From: Clostridia bacterium
GTDB lineage: Bacteria; Bacillota; Clostridia; UBA1381
Length of the DNA: 9,248 nt
Direction of reading: 5' to 3'
Assembly (NCBI GenBank): GCA_008668455.1
Contig: RQCD01000192.1
Coordinates: forward strand, 1-9,248
Shown: one piece after another, positions 1-7,109 of the stretch
Position numbering within the stretch: position 1 is the stretch's first letter
Layout: each line of letters opens with the position of its first letter
Made by a program: the position numbers and the translations under genes
Notes under the pieces: model-generated
What the model was told of the DNA's origin: nothing
Databases searched by the model: none
What the model saw: the letters and a program-made list of their open reading frames with translations, nothing else

Positions 1-27
1 AAGTTATATTTTTCATATTTTTAATGA

Positions 28-168
28 TCACTGATTGCCTTTGACTACATCGACAATGTTCGTGCAATAAATTCTTTGTACTTCTTTTTTTTTACCGGTT
101 TTTTTGTTTCCTGCAAAGAGAACAAAGGAACAGACAACACATAAACGCACCACGCGGAGTACGTCCAT
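28..168 (-). CDS. Doubtful 46-aa small hydrophobic ORF downstream of the kinase
   Basis: An ATG at 168-166 opens a 46-codon frame ending in TGA at 28-30. The first 20 residues are hydrophobic (VVCSFVLFAG is typical), followed by a lysine-rich stretch (NKKTGKKK), which would suit a single-pass membrane peptide. The same frame stays open upstream to about 210 and reads KKYGLLGVL before the ATG, but has no usable start there. No good Shine-Dalgarno precedes the ATG. A second overlapping frame (GTG at 202-200, 36 codons, stop at 92-94) is also possible. I do not recognise a family with confidence. It could be a decayed small membrane-protein gene or chance reading of A-rich DNA. The rest of 1-216 shows nothing I can name. 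Confidence 0.2.
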   Translation of the reverse strand: MDVLRVVRLCVVCSFVLFAGNKKTGKKKEVQRIYCTNIVDVVKGNQ

Positions 169-216
169 CAGTACACCAAGCAGTCCGTACTTTTTTTGAC
201 ACCCCCAATTTTAGAT

Positions 217-2118
217 TTAACCGGAAGTATTCTCATTCTTTGACTGCTTCTGAAATATGAGGACTACCTTAAAGAGGTCGCCGTCTATACGAATCTGGAA
301 ATCACCGCCGCAGGCAAGCGTGTAGCTTTTTGCGATAGCAAGTCCCAGACCATTGCCCTCCGCAGAACGAGAGGAGTCTCCGCGCACGAAACGTTCGGTG
401 ATTTCGTTCTCGTCAAAATCCAGCGGGGCGGCAGAGGTGTTTTTCAGCTCAATTAAAACTTTTGAATCCCTTTCATAAACAGAAAGGAATACGCGTGTCC
501 CCTTTTGTGCGTACTTTAGAATGTTGCCGATTAAATTACCAATCACGCGAGACATCTTCCTTCCGTCTGCTGATATATACAGATTTTCAGAAAGCCGGGT
601 GCAGAAGGACAATCCGGAATCTTTGATTTCCTGATCGGATTCCCCCATTGCCTGGGTAATTAATTCGGACGCGTCTAATATTTCAAGCTCAATGGTTTCA
701 TTTCCACTCTGCACCTTTGAAATGTCAAACAGATCAGAGGTCAGCTGTTTTAGACGGTCGCTTTTCTTTGAAATAATTTTTACATAGTCTCTTGCCTCCT
801 CCGGAGATAGCTCCATTTCCTCTAAAAGCTTTGTATAGTTGATAATCGAGGTAAGGGGGGTTTTTAAATCGTGCGAAACGTTTGTAATCAGCTCGGTTTT
901 CATCCGTTCTGCCTTGACTGCCTGTTCGACAGATGCTTTCATTCCGTCATTGATCCGGTTCACGTCCTGGCACATGATACCTAACACACTTTCGCCCGGA
1001 TCGGAAATCTGATAGCTTGTGTTCCCGTGGGCAAGTGCAGAAAGCGCATTTTGCAGTTCCTCGAATAAATGATACCGGCGGTAGCCGAGGAAAAAGCCGA
1101 CAATATATCCGGTTTTTTTATCGGAAATAGAGGACAGATTTTTTCCGAAAGCGGACAGAACACGAAATATCCTTCTTAAAATCCGGACGGCAAACTGAAA
1201 CAATCGATAAGCAAATGATTTTTTTAGAAAAACGTTTGCTTTTAGCTTGCGAATCATAGAAAAGAATGCTATTTCGGCAATCAGGACCGCAAGAAATATT
1301 CCGCCCGTGGAAAAGACCAGGGAGAGACTGTAGGATATGCCATGCTCCGTAAGACCGGTAAAGCCAAATATCCCTGCAAAAGCGGCAAGAATCGGAAATA
1401 GCATAAACAGAACAATATCAGCTTCAGTATACCATTGGTCAATTGCGGAAAGATGAATTTTCGAATCAATTGCCGATCTGCCGGAAACGCATATCAGATA
1501 GATCAAAAGAATCAGTGCAAGAATCAGAAGTGCGGCACAGATAAAAATTGTCGATAGAATAAGCTGCCGCTGCTCCATCCAAAGTGACCGTATTTTGGTT
1601 ACATATTCCGGGGTGAGTCTTGCATAGAGCGTGACGGGGACAGTAAAATAGATGCTCTCATCCCCATATGTGTGCGCGGAGGAGCCGCTCTCGTCTGTCA
1701 TGATATAATATCCTGCGGACTGATAGCTTGCCGGATTGGAATCCCCACAGTTGGTGTAGGCAATTCCGTTTACCACTGCGTAGTATAGAACTTCGTTTTT
1801 GTTTATGTAGGAAAGATTTTTTCGGATCGTGTGATCTAAAAAGAGCGCAGCATTTTCCGAAAAAAACGAAATTTCCTTCTCCGGATAGCGATCAGTGGTT
1901 TCGCTGATTGCAGCTTCAATTTTTCTTGCCGGACGAAAGAGCTTGTTGGATAGCTCCGCGTTATTCTCGTTATAGCTCTGCTCTAAATGGTAGACGATAT
2001 TCTCGCCGTTTAGTTGAAAAATACCGTAAAAAATCAGTCCGGTAATGCCAGAAAGCATGGCGGCAAAGAGAACTGCCGCAATGATTTTTGTTGCTTTTGC
2101 GTAAAGAAATTGTTTCAT
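217..2118 (-). CDS. Sensor histidine kinase, four predicted membrane segments
   Basis: Inner-membrane sensor kinase of 633 residues that should autophosphorylate on histidine and pass the phosphate to the response regulator encoded just upstream. Predicted order: membrane segment ~11-37, extracytoplasmic sensor region ~38-185, membrane segments ~186-211, ~233-255 and ~263-289, a linker, then the H-box NVSHDLKTPL with phospho-acceptor His416. The ATPase domain has an N-box (NLIGNILKY, ~528-536), an F-box-like ERFVRGD (~575-581) and a G2 box GNGLGLAIAKS (~588-598). The G1 box is degenerate (KNTSAAP), as in other Firmicutes kinases of this type. I chose the ATG at 2118 because AAAGGAGG sits 8 nt upstream (2127-2134). 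The frame is open further upstream but would overlap the regulator. It lacks PAS domains, so it is not WalK. The signal is unknown. Confidence 0.93.
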   Translation of the reverse strand: MKQFLYAKATKIIAAVLFAAMLSGITGLIFYGIFQLNGENIVYHLEQSYNENNAELSNKLFRPARKIEAAISETTDRYPEKEISFFSENAALFLDHTIRKNLSYINKNEVLYYAVVNGIAYTNCGDSNPASYQSAGYYIMTDESGSSAHTYGDESIYFTVPVTLYARLTPEYVTKIRSLWMEQRQLILSTIFICAALLILALILLIYLICVSGRSAIDSKIHLSAIDQWYTEADIVLFMLFPILAAFAGIFGFTGLTEHGISYSLSLVFSTGGIFLAVLIAEIAFFSMIRKLKANVFLKKSFAYRLFQFAVRILRRIFRVLSAFGKNLSSISDKKTGYIVGFFLGYRRYHLFEELQNALSALAHGNTSYQISDPGESVLGIMCQDVNRINDGMKASVEQAVKAERMKTELITNVSHDLKTPLTSIINYTKLLEEMELSPEEARDYVKIISKKSDRLKQLTSDLFDISKVQSGNETIELEILDASELITQAMGESDQEIKDSGLSFCTRLSENLYISADGRKMSRVIGNLIGNILKYAQKGTRVFLSVYERDSKVLIELKNTSAAPLDFDENEITERFVRGDSSRSAEGNGLGLAIAKSYTLACGGDFQIRIDGDLFKVVLIFQKQSKNENTSG

Positions 2119-2139
2119 GAAAAGAGCCTCCTTTAAGAA

Positions 2140-2185
2140 TGATTCAGAGGAACGGTCTGTGCCTTTTTTGATTCCTCTTAAATCA
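2140..2185 (-). promoter_or_regulatory. Intercistronic hairpin overlapping the regulator stop codon
   Basis: On the transcript, TGATT plus AGAGGAA (2185-2181 and 2178-2172) can pair with TTCCTCT plus AATCA (2152-2146 and 2144-2140). That makes 12 base pairs with a small 2x1 internal loop and a 19-nt terminal loop. The 5' arm includes the last codon and stop of the response regulator, and the 3' arm ends 5 nt before the kinase Shine-Dalgarno. There is no U-tract after it, so it is not a standard terminator. It may set the kinase-to-regulator ratio through translation or mRNA processing; that role is inference. Confidence 0.5.
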
Positions 2186-2858
2186 TTTTGTATCCAATCC
2201 CCCATACAACCTTGATATAGCGCGGTTCTCTGGGATTGATCTCGATTTTTTCACGGATGTGGCGGATATGTACGGCGATGGTGTTGTCTCCGACCACCAT
2301 GCGGTCATTCCAGACGCGCTGATAGATTTCCTCGGTAGAAAACACCTTGCCGCGGTTTTTTGCAAGCAGGGCAAGAATTTTGTATTCAATCGGTGTCACA
2401 TGCACCGGCTCACCCTCAACGGTTACACTTTTTTCCTCCGTATTTAATGTGAGTGCACCAACGGAAATAACACCGGTCTTTTCGTTCATCGCCCCAAGCT
2501 TTGTGTACCGTCTGAGCTGGGATTTTACGCGCGCTACCAGCTCGGACGGGTTAAAGGGCTTTGTGATGTAATCATCCGCACCTGCGGTCAAACCGAAAAT
2601 TTTGTCTGCGTCCTCCGATTTTGCAGAAATCAGAATGACCGGAATGTTTTTTGATTCCCGAAGCTTTAAAAGCGTTTTAATTCCGTCTAATCTCGGCATC
2701 ATGATGTCTAAGAGCATCAAATGAATGTCCTCCTCGGAAAGCAGTTCCAACGCCTCCATGCCGTCATACGCTTTGAAAATTTCATATCCCTCTGCCGCAA
2801 GAAAGATTGCAATACTGTCTACAATCTCGCGGTCATCATCCACAATCAGGATGTTCAT
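2178..2858 (-). CDS. OmpR/PhoB-family response regulator
   Basis: Cytoplasmic DNA-binding response regulator of 226 residues, the partner of the kinase that follows it after 59 nt. The receiver domain (about 1-115) has the acidic pocket Asp7-Asp9, phospho-acceptor Asp51 in LLDIMMPRLDG, Ser78 and the invariant Lys100-Pro101. The C-terminal winged-helix domain (about 131-226) ends with the family-typical DNTIAVHIRHIREKI and a YIKVVWGIGYKM wing. The ATG at 2858 is preferred over an in-frame GTG at 2867, because GGAGG lies 10 nt from the ATG but only 1 nt from the GTG. It is the first gene of its operon, with repeats upstream that suggest autoregulation. Its sequence alone does not identify the regulon, so I give no symbol. 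Confidence 0.95.
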   Translation of the reverse strand: MNILIVDDDREIVDSIAIFLAAEGYEIFKAYDGMEALELLSEEDIHLMLLDIMMPRLDGIKTLLKLRESKNIPVILISAKSEDADKIFGLTAGADDYITKPFNPSELVARVKSQLRRYTKLGAMNEKTGVISVGALTLNTEEKSVTVEGEPVHVTPIEYKILALLAKNRGKVFSTEEIYQRVWNDRMVVGDNTIAVHIRHIREKIEINPREPRYIKVVWGIGYKMI

Positions 2859-2885
2859 ATTCCACACACCTCCGTTTACTCTTTT

Positions 2886-2891
2886 ATTATA
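2886..2891 (-). promoter_or_regulatory. Extended -10 promoter of the two-component operon
   Basis: The minus strand reads TGC-TATAAT, a perfect -10 hexamer (2891-2886) with the TG extension (TGC at 2894-2892). At 17-19 nt upstream the -35 region is poor (GTGAAA, TGTGAA or TTGTGA). An extended -10 with a weak -35 is common at activator-dependent promoters. The predicted transcript start is near 2879, about 20 nt before the regulator ATG. Confidence 0.65.
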
Positions 2892-2900
2892 GCAAATAAT

Positions 2901-2940
2901 TCTTAATATTTCACAAAGACAATTCTTAAGATTCTCTTAA
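2901..2940 (-). promoter_or_regulatory. Direct TTAAGA repeats, putative response-regulator operator
   Basis: TTAAGA occurs three times on the minus strand: 2940-2935, 2929-2924 and 2906-2901. The first two are separated by exactly 5 nt (11-nt period) and the third starts 23 nt after the second, about two helical turns. Tandem hexamers with an 11-nt period are the usual binding mode of OmpR/PhoB-family dimers. The upstream pair lies just above the -35 region and the third within the -10/-35 spacer. Binding by the adjacent regulator is inference. Confidence 0.45.
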
Positions 2941-2949
2941 TATTAAAAT

Positions 2950-2977
2950 GCTTCCCCTCTGTCAAAAAAGGGGAAGC
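2950..2977 (-). terminator. Rho-independent terminator after yfmH
   Basis: An 8-bp perfect stem, GCTTCCCC paired with GGGGAAGC, encloses a 12-nt loop and begins 8 nt after the yfmH stop codon. It is followed on the minus strand by ATTTTAATATT, a moderately U-rich tail. It separates the peptidase operon from the two-component operon, whose repeats start 10 nt further on. Confidence 0.7.
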
Positions 2978-2985
2978 GAAATGAT

Positions 2986-4268
2986 TTAATCTGCCGGAAG
3001 AATCACTGAAAGAGCGGAGCGGTCACGGTTAAATTGCTCATAGAACCGTTTTTTTGTTCCCTCAAAGGTCACCTTTTCATAGGCGCTGTGATAGTCGAAA
3101 TAATCTGCACCGGTAAAGGAAAGGGACAGATAAGTGTGTGCAAATTCCTCCAGGTCGTTATGGGAACGGATATAGTCGCCCCAGATCACCTTTTTGATCC
3201 GGTTGAAGTCGTCCTCGTTCGGTTCAAAATCAGAAAGGTAATCCAAAATCATTTCATACACGCGCTTTGGATCTTTGGATTCGCCCTCAATCGCCGTAAA
3301 GCAATAGGAAATCTCCGGGTTGTATTCGGCGCTAAAGCCGGGATCAATTAACCCTTGCTCATAGAGCGTCTGATACAGCTTTGAACCCTTTCCGAACAGC
3401 ATCGTGGTCAGAATGCTCATTTCAATCGTTTTGATCAGGAGCGGTTCGCCGCCGTAGCCAACGTCATTGTCCTTAAAGCCGATCATAAAGAGCGGCTGTG
3501 CCACACTCAGCTTCTGCTCGTGGTAGCTTTCTGCGATTTCCTTGGGTTCTTCGGGGTAAATGCGCTTGATTTCCTCGGAGAACGGTTTGTTTTCCTGAAT
3601 ATTGTCGTTGATTGTACGAACCGTCTTTTCCACATTTAAATCTCCTGTTACAAAGAGCAGCATGTTAGAAAGATTGTAAAAGGTGTTATAGCAGCGATAG
3701 AGATATTTTTCGGTGATATGCGAAATACTCTCAACTGTTCCGGCAATTTCTAAGCGAACCGGATTTTTCTGATACAGGCAGTTTAAGAGGTTGAAAAAGA
3801 CCTTCCAGCTTGCGCTGTCCTCGTACATTTAATTTCCTGCCCGATAATACCTTGTTCCTTTTCCACGCTTTCTGCCGTAAAGTACGGGGTTTGTACATAC
3901 TTTAAAAGGGTTGCTAAATTTTCATATAGCTTTGAGGTGGCTGAAAACAGGTAGGCGGTCATGTTAAAGGAAGTGAACGCATTTGCGTTTGCTCCGTTTT
4001 TGGAAAACTCGTCAAAAATATTTGTTCCGTCCGGCATGTCGAACATTTTATGCTCTAAATAGTGTGCAATTCCATCCGGTACTTTCGTGATTTCTGTTTC
4101 GCCGGGGACAATAAATTCCGAATCTACCGAGCCGTAACGTGTGCCGAAAATGGCATAGTTCTGACGGTAACCTGGCTTTGGCATAATACAGATTTTCAAT
4201 CCGCTCGGATGCGTTCCTTCGTAAAGTGTTTCCCCGGTCAGGGTGTTGATTCTTTTTTTCATTTGCAT
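2986..4268 (-). pseudogene. yfmH: M16-family zinc peptidase YfmH, interrupted by a one-base frameshift
   Basis: This should be one M16 peptidase of about 427 residues, but it is split. Frame one runs from ATG 4268 (AAAGGAGG 7 nt upstream) and holds the zinc motif HxxEH as His69-Tyr-Leu-Glu-His73. It also holds the probable third ligand Glu145 in the E-x6-E pattern. After Lys147 it leaves the family sequence and ends at 3783 after 14 aberrant residues. The rest, beginning MYEDSASWKVFF, continues from 3828 to 2986 in the -1 frame for 280 residues. Restoring one A in the AAA run rejoins them as EIKMYED, the expected family sequence. The start overlaps the end of yfmF, so the two are coupled. NCBI names this family EF-P 5-aminopentanol modification-associated; its direct role is uncertain. 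The lesion may be a true mutation or a homopolymer sequencing error. Confidence 0.85.
3826..3834 (-). other. Frameshift site within yfmH
   Basis: The minus strand reads GAA ATT AAA TGT where the family sequence needs GAA ATT AAA ATG. One A appears to be missing from a run of A at 3828-3830. A programmed -1 slip is unlikely, because the tRNA on AAA would have to re-pair with TAA. The ATG of the second fragment has AGGA about 6 nt upstream, so weak internal initiation is conceivable. Confidence 0.8.
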
Positions 4269-5533
4269 GCTGCATCCTCCTTTCCGGTCAGAAAATAAAC
4301 GGTGTCTAAGGAAATCCGGTTCATTGCCCGGACAACATCCTCTTTTGTCACCTTTTTGATCCGGTCGATATAATCAGAAATTTCATAGTCTGTTCCGGCA
4401 AGCTGTTCTCCTAAATAAAAGCTCTGCATATACCGCTGATCATCATAGAGTGATTCGTAGCTGTTTAAGAGTGCGTTTACCGAGGATGAAAATTCAAAGT
4501 CGGAAATATTGCCCGACTGTACTGCCCGAAGCTGCACTAAAATCTCATCATATGCCTTCTGAAAATTCTGAAATTCAATTCCGGCATTCACAAACAGAAG
4601 CCCTAAAAAACGCTCCAGCTGACTGGATGCATAATAGCAAAGGCTCAGCTTTTCGCGAACGTTATTAAAGAGCTTGGAATGTGCGCCTGCACCGAAAATA
4701 CTGTTTCCAACCATCAGTCCCCAGAAATCCGGATCGTCTGATGCAATGTTGGTGCGAAAGCCTAAGGAGAGCTTTCCCTGGGTCACGTCTAAATGATCGG
4801 TCACGCGCTTTAATTCGCCCTCGCGTGTGAAAATACCGCAGCGCGGAACGGCTGCCGTCGCTGCCGGGGACGGGAAAACAGAAAGCGCACTCTGAATTTC
4901 GGAAATATTCGCGTCTCCGCAGACAAAGATTTCAATTCTCGATTCCCGGAGCAGCTTTTTGTAGTAGGCATAAAGAGACTGCGGAGTGATTTTCTCAATC
5001 CCCTCGACTGTTCCTAATTTTGAGATTGCAGCTGCCTTTCCCTCGCACATTTCCCGGAGACAACGGATTTGCGCATAGGTGCGCTTGTCATTAATCAAGC
5101 CTTGAATCCGGTCAATCGCATTTTTCTTTTCCTGCTCCACAAAGGAGGGGAGAAATCCGTCGTTTTCTACTAACGGCTCAAACAGCATAGACATAAACAG
5201 CTCCAAAAGCCGTCTTGTGAGCGGTTCGTGATTGGGGGCATAGCGGTCAGAAATACTTTCAGCGTCAAAGCAGAGAATCTGATCCTCACCCTTTTTCACC
5301 ACGCCGACCGAGCAGCTTGCACCGTAGAGATTCTCTAAATATTTTGCCATTTCCGCACTCGTTTTTAAAAGCCGTGAGCCGCGCTTTAAAACGTAGGGAA
5401 GAAGTGCATTCATAGATGCCTCCTCCGAATTTAACGCGCGGTGGATGTAAATTCCGAGTGTGGTTGTTTTTAATCGCTTCATTGGAATGTAATAAAGCGA
5501 GCAGTTTGCATTTATTTGAAATGTTTCCAACAT
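4259..5533 (-). CDS. yfmF: M16-family peptidase homologue YfmF, zinc motif absent
   Basis: Protein of 424 residues with the two-domain layout of M16B peptidases, related to YmfF of Bacillus. Where active members carry HxxEH, this one reads NALLPYVLKRGS, so it is predicted to be catalytically inactive and to act as the partner of YfmH, as the inactive chain does in other M16 heterodimers. Family-typical stretches are YLENLYGASCSVGV near residue 70, VEQEKKNAIDRIQGLINDK and the later VREKLSLCYYASS. The ATG at 5533 is chosen because AAAGGA lies 8 nt upstream; an ATG at 5569 has no proper spacing. The stop overlaps the start of yfmH. NCBI names the family EF-P 5-aminopentanol modification-associated, largely by context; no EF-P gene is visible here. 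Confidence 0.88.
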   Translation of the reverse strand: MLETFQINANCSLYYIPMKRLKTTTLGIYIHRALNSEEASMNALLPYVLKRGSRLLKTSAEMAKYLENLYGASCSVGVVKKGEDQILCFDAESISDRYAPNHEPLTRRLLELFMSMLFEPLVENDGFLPSFVEQEKKNAIDRIQGLINDKRTYAQIRCLREMCEGKAAAISKLGTVEGIEKITPQSLYAYYKKLLRESRIEIFVCGDANISEIQSALSVFPSPAATAAVPRCGIFTREGELKRVTDHLDVTQGKLSLGFRTNIASDDPDFWGLMVGNSIFGAGAHSKLFNNVREKLSLCYYASSQLERFLGLLFVNAGIEFQNFQKAYDEILVQLRAVQSGNISDFEFSSSVNALLNSYESLYDDQRYMQSFYLGEQLAGTDYEISDYIDRIKKVTKEDVVRAMNRISLDTVYFLTGKEDAACK

Positions 5534-5576
5534 TGTACCATTCCTTTCCAGATATTTTGGGAAACCCATCCTCTAT

Positions 5577-5605
5577 ATTGTAAACCGATTTTGTGTATTT
5601 GTCAA
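5577..5605 (-). promoter_or_regulatory. Consensus SigA-type promoter of yfmF-yfmH
   Basis: TTGACA (5605-5600) and TACAAT (5582-5577) are separated by exactly 17 nt, one mismatch from full consensus. The -35 begins on the base next to the gpr stop codon. The predicted start near 5570 gives a leader of about 37 nt. This implies vegetative expression of yfmFH independent of gpr. Confidence 0.85.
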
Positions 5606-6541
5606 CTACCCCACATAATTTTCAATATCTTCAAAGGATAAATCGCGGTGGAGCGCTAAATTAATACTGTTTGCAACCGTTTTTGCGGCACGTTCAATGA
5701 TCAGGTCAATGTCCTTTGGGGTCACCATCATCTGATCAATGCTTTGGGAAAGCGTTTTTGCAATCAGCATTTCGCGATCCTGTTCGGGCAGTTTTGATTC
5801 TTCAATGGCTTGTACGATCTGGAATACTGTGTCCTGCACAATGGTGGACGCGTCAATTACAGTCGGCACACCAATTGCAATTACCGGCACACCAAGCGCC
5901 TCCTCTGAAAGACCTCCGCGGCGGTTGCCGATGCCTGCACCGGGGCGGATGCCGGTGTTGCCGATCTGGATGGTGGTACTGAGCCGATCCGGACTTCGAG
6001 CCGCCAATGCGTCAATCGCAATCACCGCGTCCGGCTTTGCCTCCTTTACCACACCGCCGACAATCTCTGAGCTTTCCAATCCGGTTGTTCCTAAAACTCC
6101 CGGAATAATCGCACAAACACCGCCGATCGAATCGTCTAAAAATTCCGGCATGTGCTTTTTCATATGCGTCGTGATCATCAGCCGATCCACTGCGGCAGGA
6201 CCAAGCGCGTCCGGCGTCACCTCCCGGTTCCCTAAGCCGACTACTAACGTTACCTGCTCCGGCTTGGGAGAAAGCATTTCCCGGATTGCATCCGCGGCAA
6301 GCCGACAGGCGGTTTCGTAGTCCTCCTCATTAAATTTTAAATCCGGCGCTTCAACGGTAACATAAGTGCCGACAGGCTTTCCGAGTGCGGACGCACCGTT
6401 TTCGTTTGTGATCCGGATTTTTGTTACACTGACATTCCCGGTCTGGGAAATATCAGTTTCGACACCGTTAATCGCCGATTCTGCTGCCGCGTTTTCCCGG
6501 TATAATTCCTGTGCCTCTAAGGCTAAATCTGTTCGTATCAA
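5606..6541 (-). CDS. gpr: Germination protease GPR (peptidase A25)
   Basis: Spore endoprotease of 311 residues that degrades small acid-soluble proteins at germination to free amino acids and unmask DNA. It is made in the forespore as an inactive zymogen. Clear family blocks are RTDLALE at the N-terminus, GLGNREVTPDALGP with Asp111, IDALAAR with Asp177, TGIRPGAGIGNRR and GVPVIAIGVPTVIDA. Asp111 and Asp177 match the two aspartates essential in Bacillus GPR. The start is a TTG at 6541 with AGGAGG 7 nt upstream; the frame has no other start before a stop. If autoprocessing occurs after Asp5 (RTD-LALE), the propeptide is only 5 residues, against about 15 in Bacillus megaterium. The gene lies between rlmH and yfmF rather than next to spoIIP. 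It marks the organism as a spore former. Confidence 0.96.
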   Translation of the reverse strand: MIRTDLALEAQELYRENAAAESAINGVETDISQTGNVSVTKIRITNENGASALGKPVGTYVTVEAPDLKFNEEDYETACRLAADAIREMLSPKPEQVTLVVGLGNREVTPDALGPAAVDRLMITTHMKKHMPEFLDDSIGGVCAIIPGVLGTTGLESSEIVGGVVKEAKPDAVIAIDALAARSPDRLSTTIQIGNTGIRPGAGIGNRRGGLSEEALGVPVIAIGVPTVIDASTIVQDTVFQIVQAIEESKLPEQDREMLIAKTLSQSIDQMMVTPKDIDLIIERAAKTVANSINLALHRDLSFEDIENYVG

Positions 6542-6605
6542 AAAAACTCCTCCTAAGCAAATGCTATGCCGACTGATGGATTGTCAATTTGCATTCATTT
6601 TTTCT

Positions 6606-6634
6606 TAGTATGGAGAATTTTTCTGATTTTATTT
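6606..6634 (-). promoter_or_regulatory. SigG-like forespore promoter of gpr
   Basis: CATACTA (6612-6606) matches the SigG -10 consensus CATWHTA. At 17 nt upstream lies AAATA (6634-6630), which matches the -35 GHATR except for the first base. The -35 overlaps the rlmH stop codon. The predicted start near 6599 gives a leader of about 58 nt. In Bacillus gpr is known to be transcribed by forespore sigma factors, so this fits. Confidence 0.6.
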
Positions 6635-7105
6635 ATGATAGGTTTCGTTTGCGTTGATTTTAAAGGCGCGGTAGATTTGTTCTGTTAAGACCACGCGCAT
6701 CAGCTGATGCGGCAGGGTCATTCTGCCAAAGCTTAAGCGCAGGGAGGAGCGGCTTTTGACTTCCGGGGAAAGTCCCATAGACGATCCGATGGCAAAGGCG
6801 ATTTTTCCATACTGCATCGCTGCATCTGAAATTTTTTCTGCAAATTCCTCGCTGGAGAGTGTTTTTCCCTCCACACAAAGCGTTACAAAATACGTTCCCT
6901 CTTTTAAATAGGAGAGAATTTCCTTTCCCTCACGCTCCAAAATTTGTGCTTTCTGCTTTTCGCTTGCATGCTCCGGAATTTTTTCGTCCGGAATTTCAAC
7001 AATTCTCACCTTGGCAAAACGAGAAAGCCGTTTCAAATATTCTGAAACGGCATCCTGAAAAAATTTTTCCTTTAATTTTCCGACAGTTATGACAGTAACA
7101 TCCAT
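6629..7105 (-). CDS. rlmH: 23S rRNA (pseudouridine-1915 N3) methyltransferase RlmH
   Basis: SPOUT-fold methyltransferase of 158 residues, the normal family length, that methylates pseudouridine 1915 in helix 69 of 23S rRNA on assembled ribosomes using S-adenosylmethionine. The N-terminus MDVTVITVGKLKEKFF and the C-terminus EQIYRAFKINANETYHK are diagnostic. The knot contains IGSSMGLS (106-113), where many relatives have GGS-GLS, and LPHQLMRVVLTEQIYRA. The ATG at 7105 matches the family start; an in-frame ATG at 7144 would add 13 foreign residues inside walJ. It begins 4 nt after the walJ stop with only a weak ribosome site, so it probably depends on coupling to walJ translation. Confidence 0.97.
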   Translation of the reverse strand: MDVTVITVGKLKEKFFQDAVSEYLKRLSRFAKVRIVEIPDEKIPEHASEKQKAQILEREGKEILSYLKEGTYFVTLCVEGKTLSSEEFAEKISDAAMQYGKIAFAIGSSMGLSPEVKSRSSLRLSFGRMTLPHQLMRVVLTEQIYRAFKINANETYHK

Positions 7106-7109
7106 GTTT

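Noticed and set aside
72..130. Hairpin near GTTTCCT/AGGAAC as terminator of the kinase operon
   Set aside because: The stem is short with a bulge, and on the transcribed strand it is followed by A rather than U residues.
2119..2205. Longer kinase start at 2205
   Set aside because: It would overlap the regulator gene and lacks a ribosome site; AAAGGAGG points to the ATG at 2118.
2859..2867. GTG start of the response regulator at 2867
   Set aside because: Only 1 nt separates it from GGAGG; the ATG at 2858 has suitable spacing and fits the family start MNILIVDDD.
2986..3828. A separate intact gene beginning at the ATG at 3828
   Set aside because: Its first residues continue the M16 sequence of the upstream frame exactly, so it is the second part of a broken gene.
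3826..3834. Programmed -1 ribosomal frameshift in yfmH
   Set aside because: No X-XXY-YYZ slippery heptamer fits; re-pairing would be on TAA. A missing A is simpler.
5534..5569. Longer yfmF start at 5569
   Set aside because: The AGAGG abuts the ATG with no spacing, and the ATG at 5533 has AAAGGA at 8 nt; the added 12 residues do not look like the family.
5739..6320. 193-codon open frame on the plus strand opposite gpr
   Set aside because: It is the antisense of a strongly conserved gene; its composition shows no recognisable domain.
6557..6596. GCAAAT/ATTTGC inverted repeat between rlmH and gpr as a terminator
   Set aside because: Only six pairs with a loop of over 20 nt and no U-tract; probably chance.
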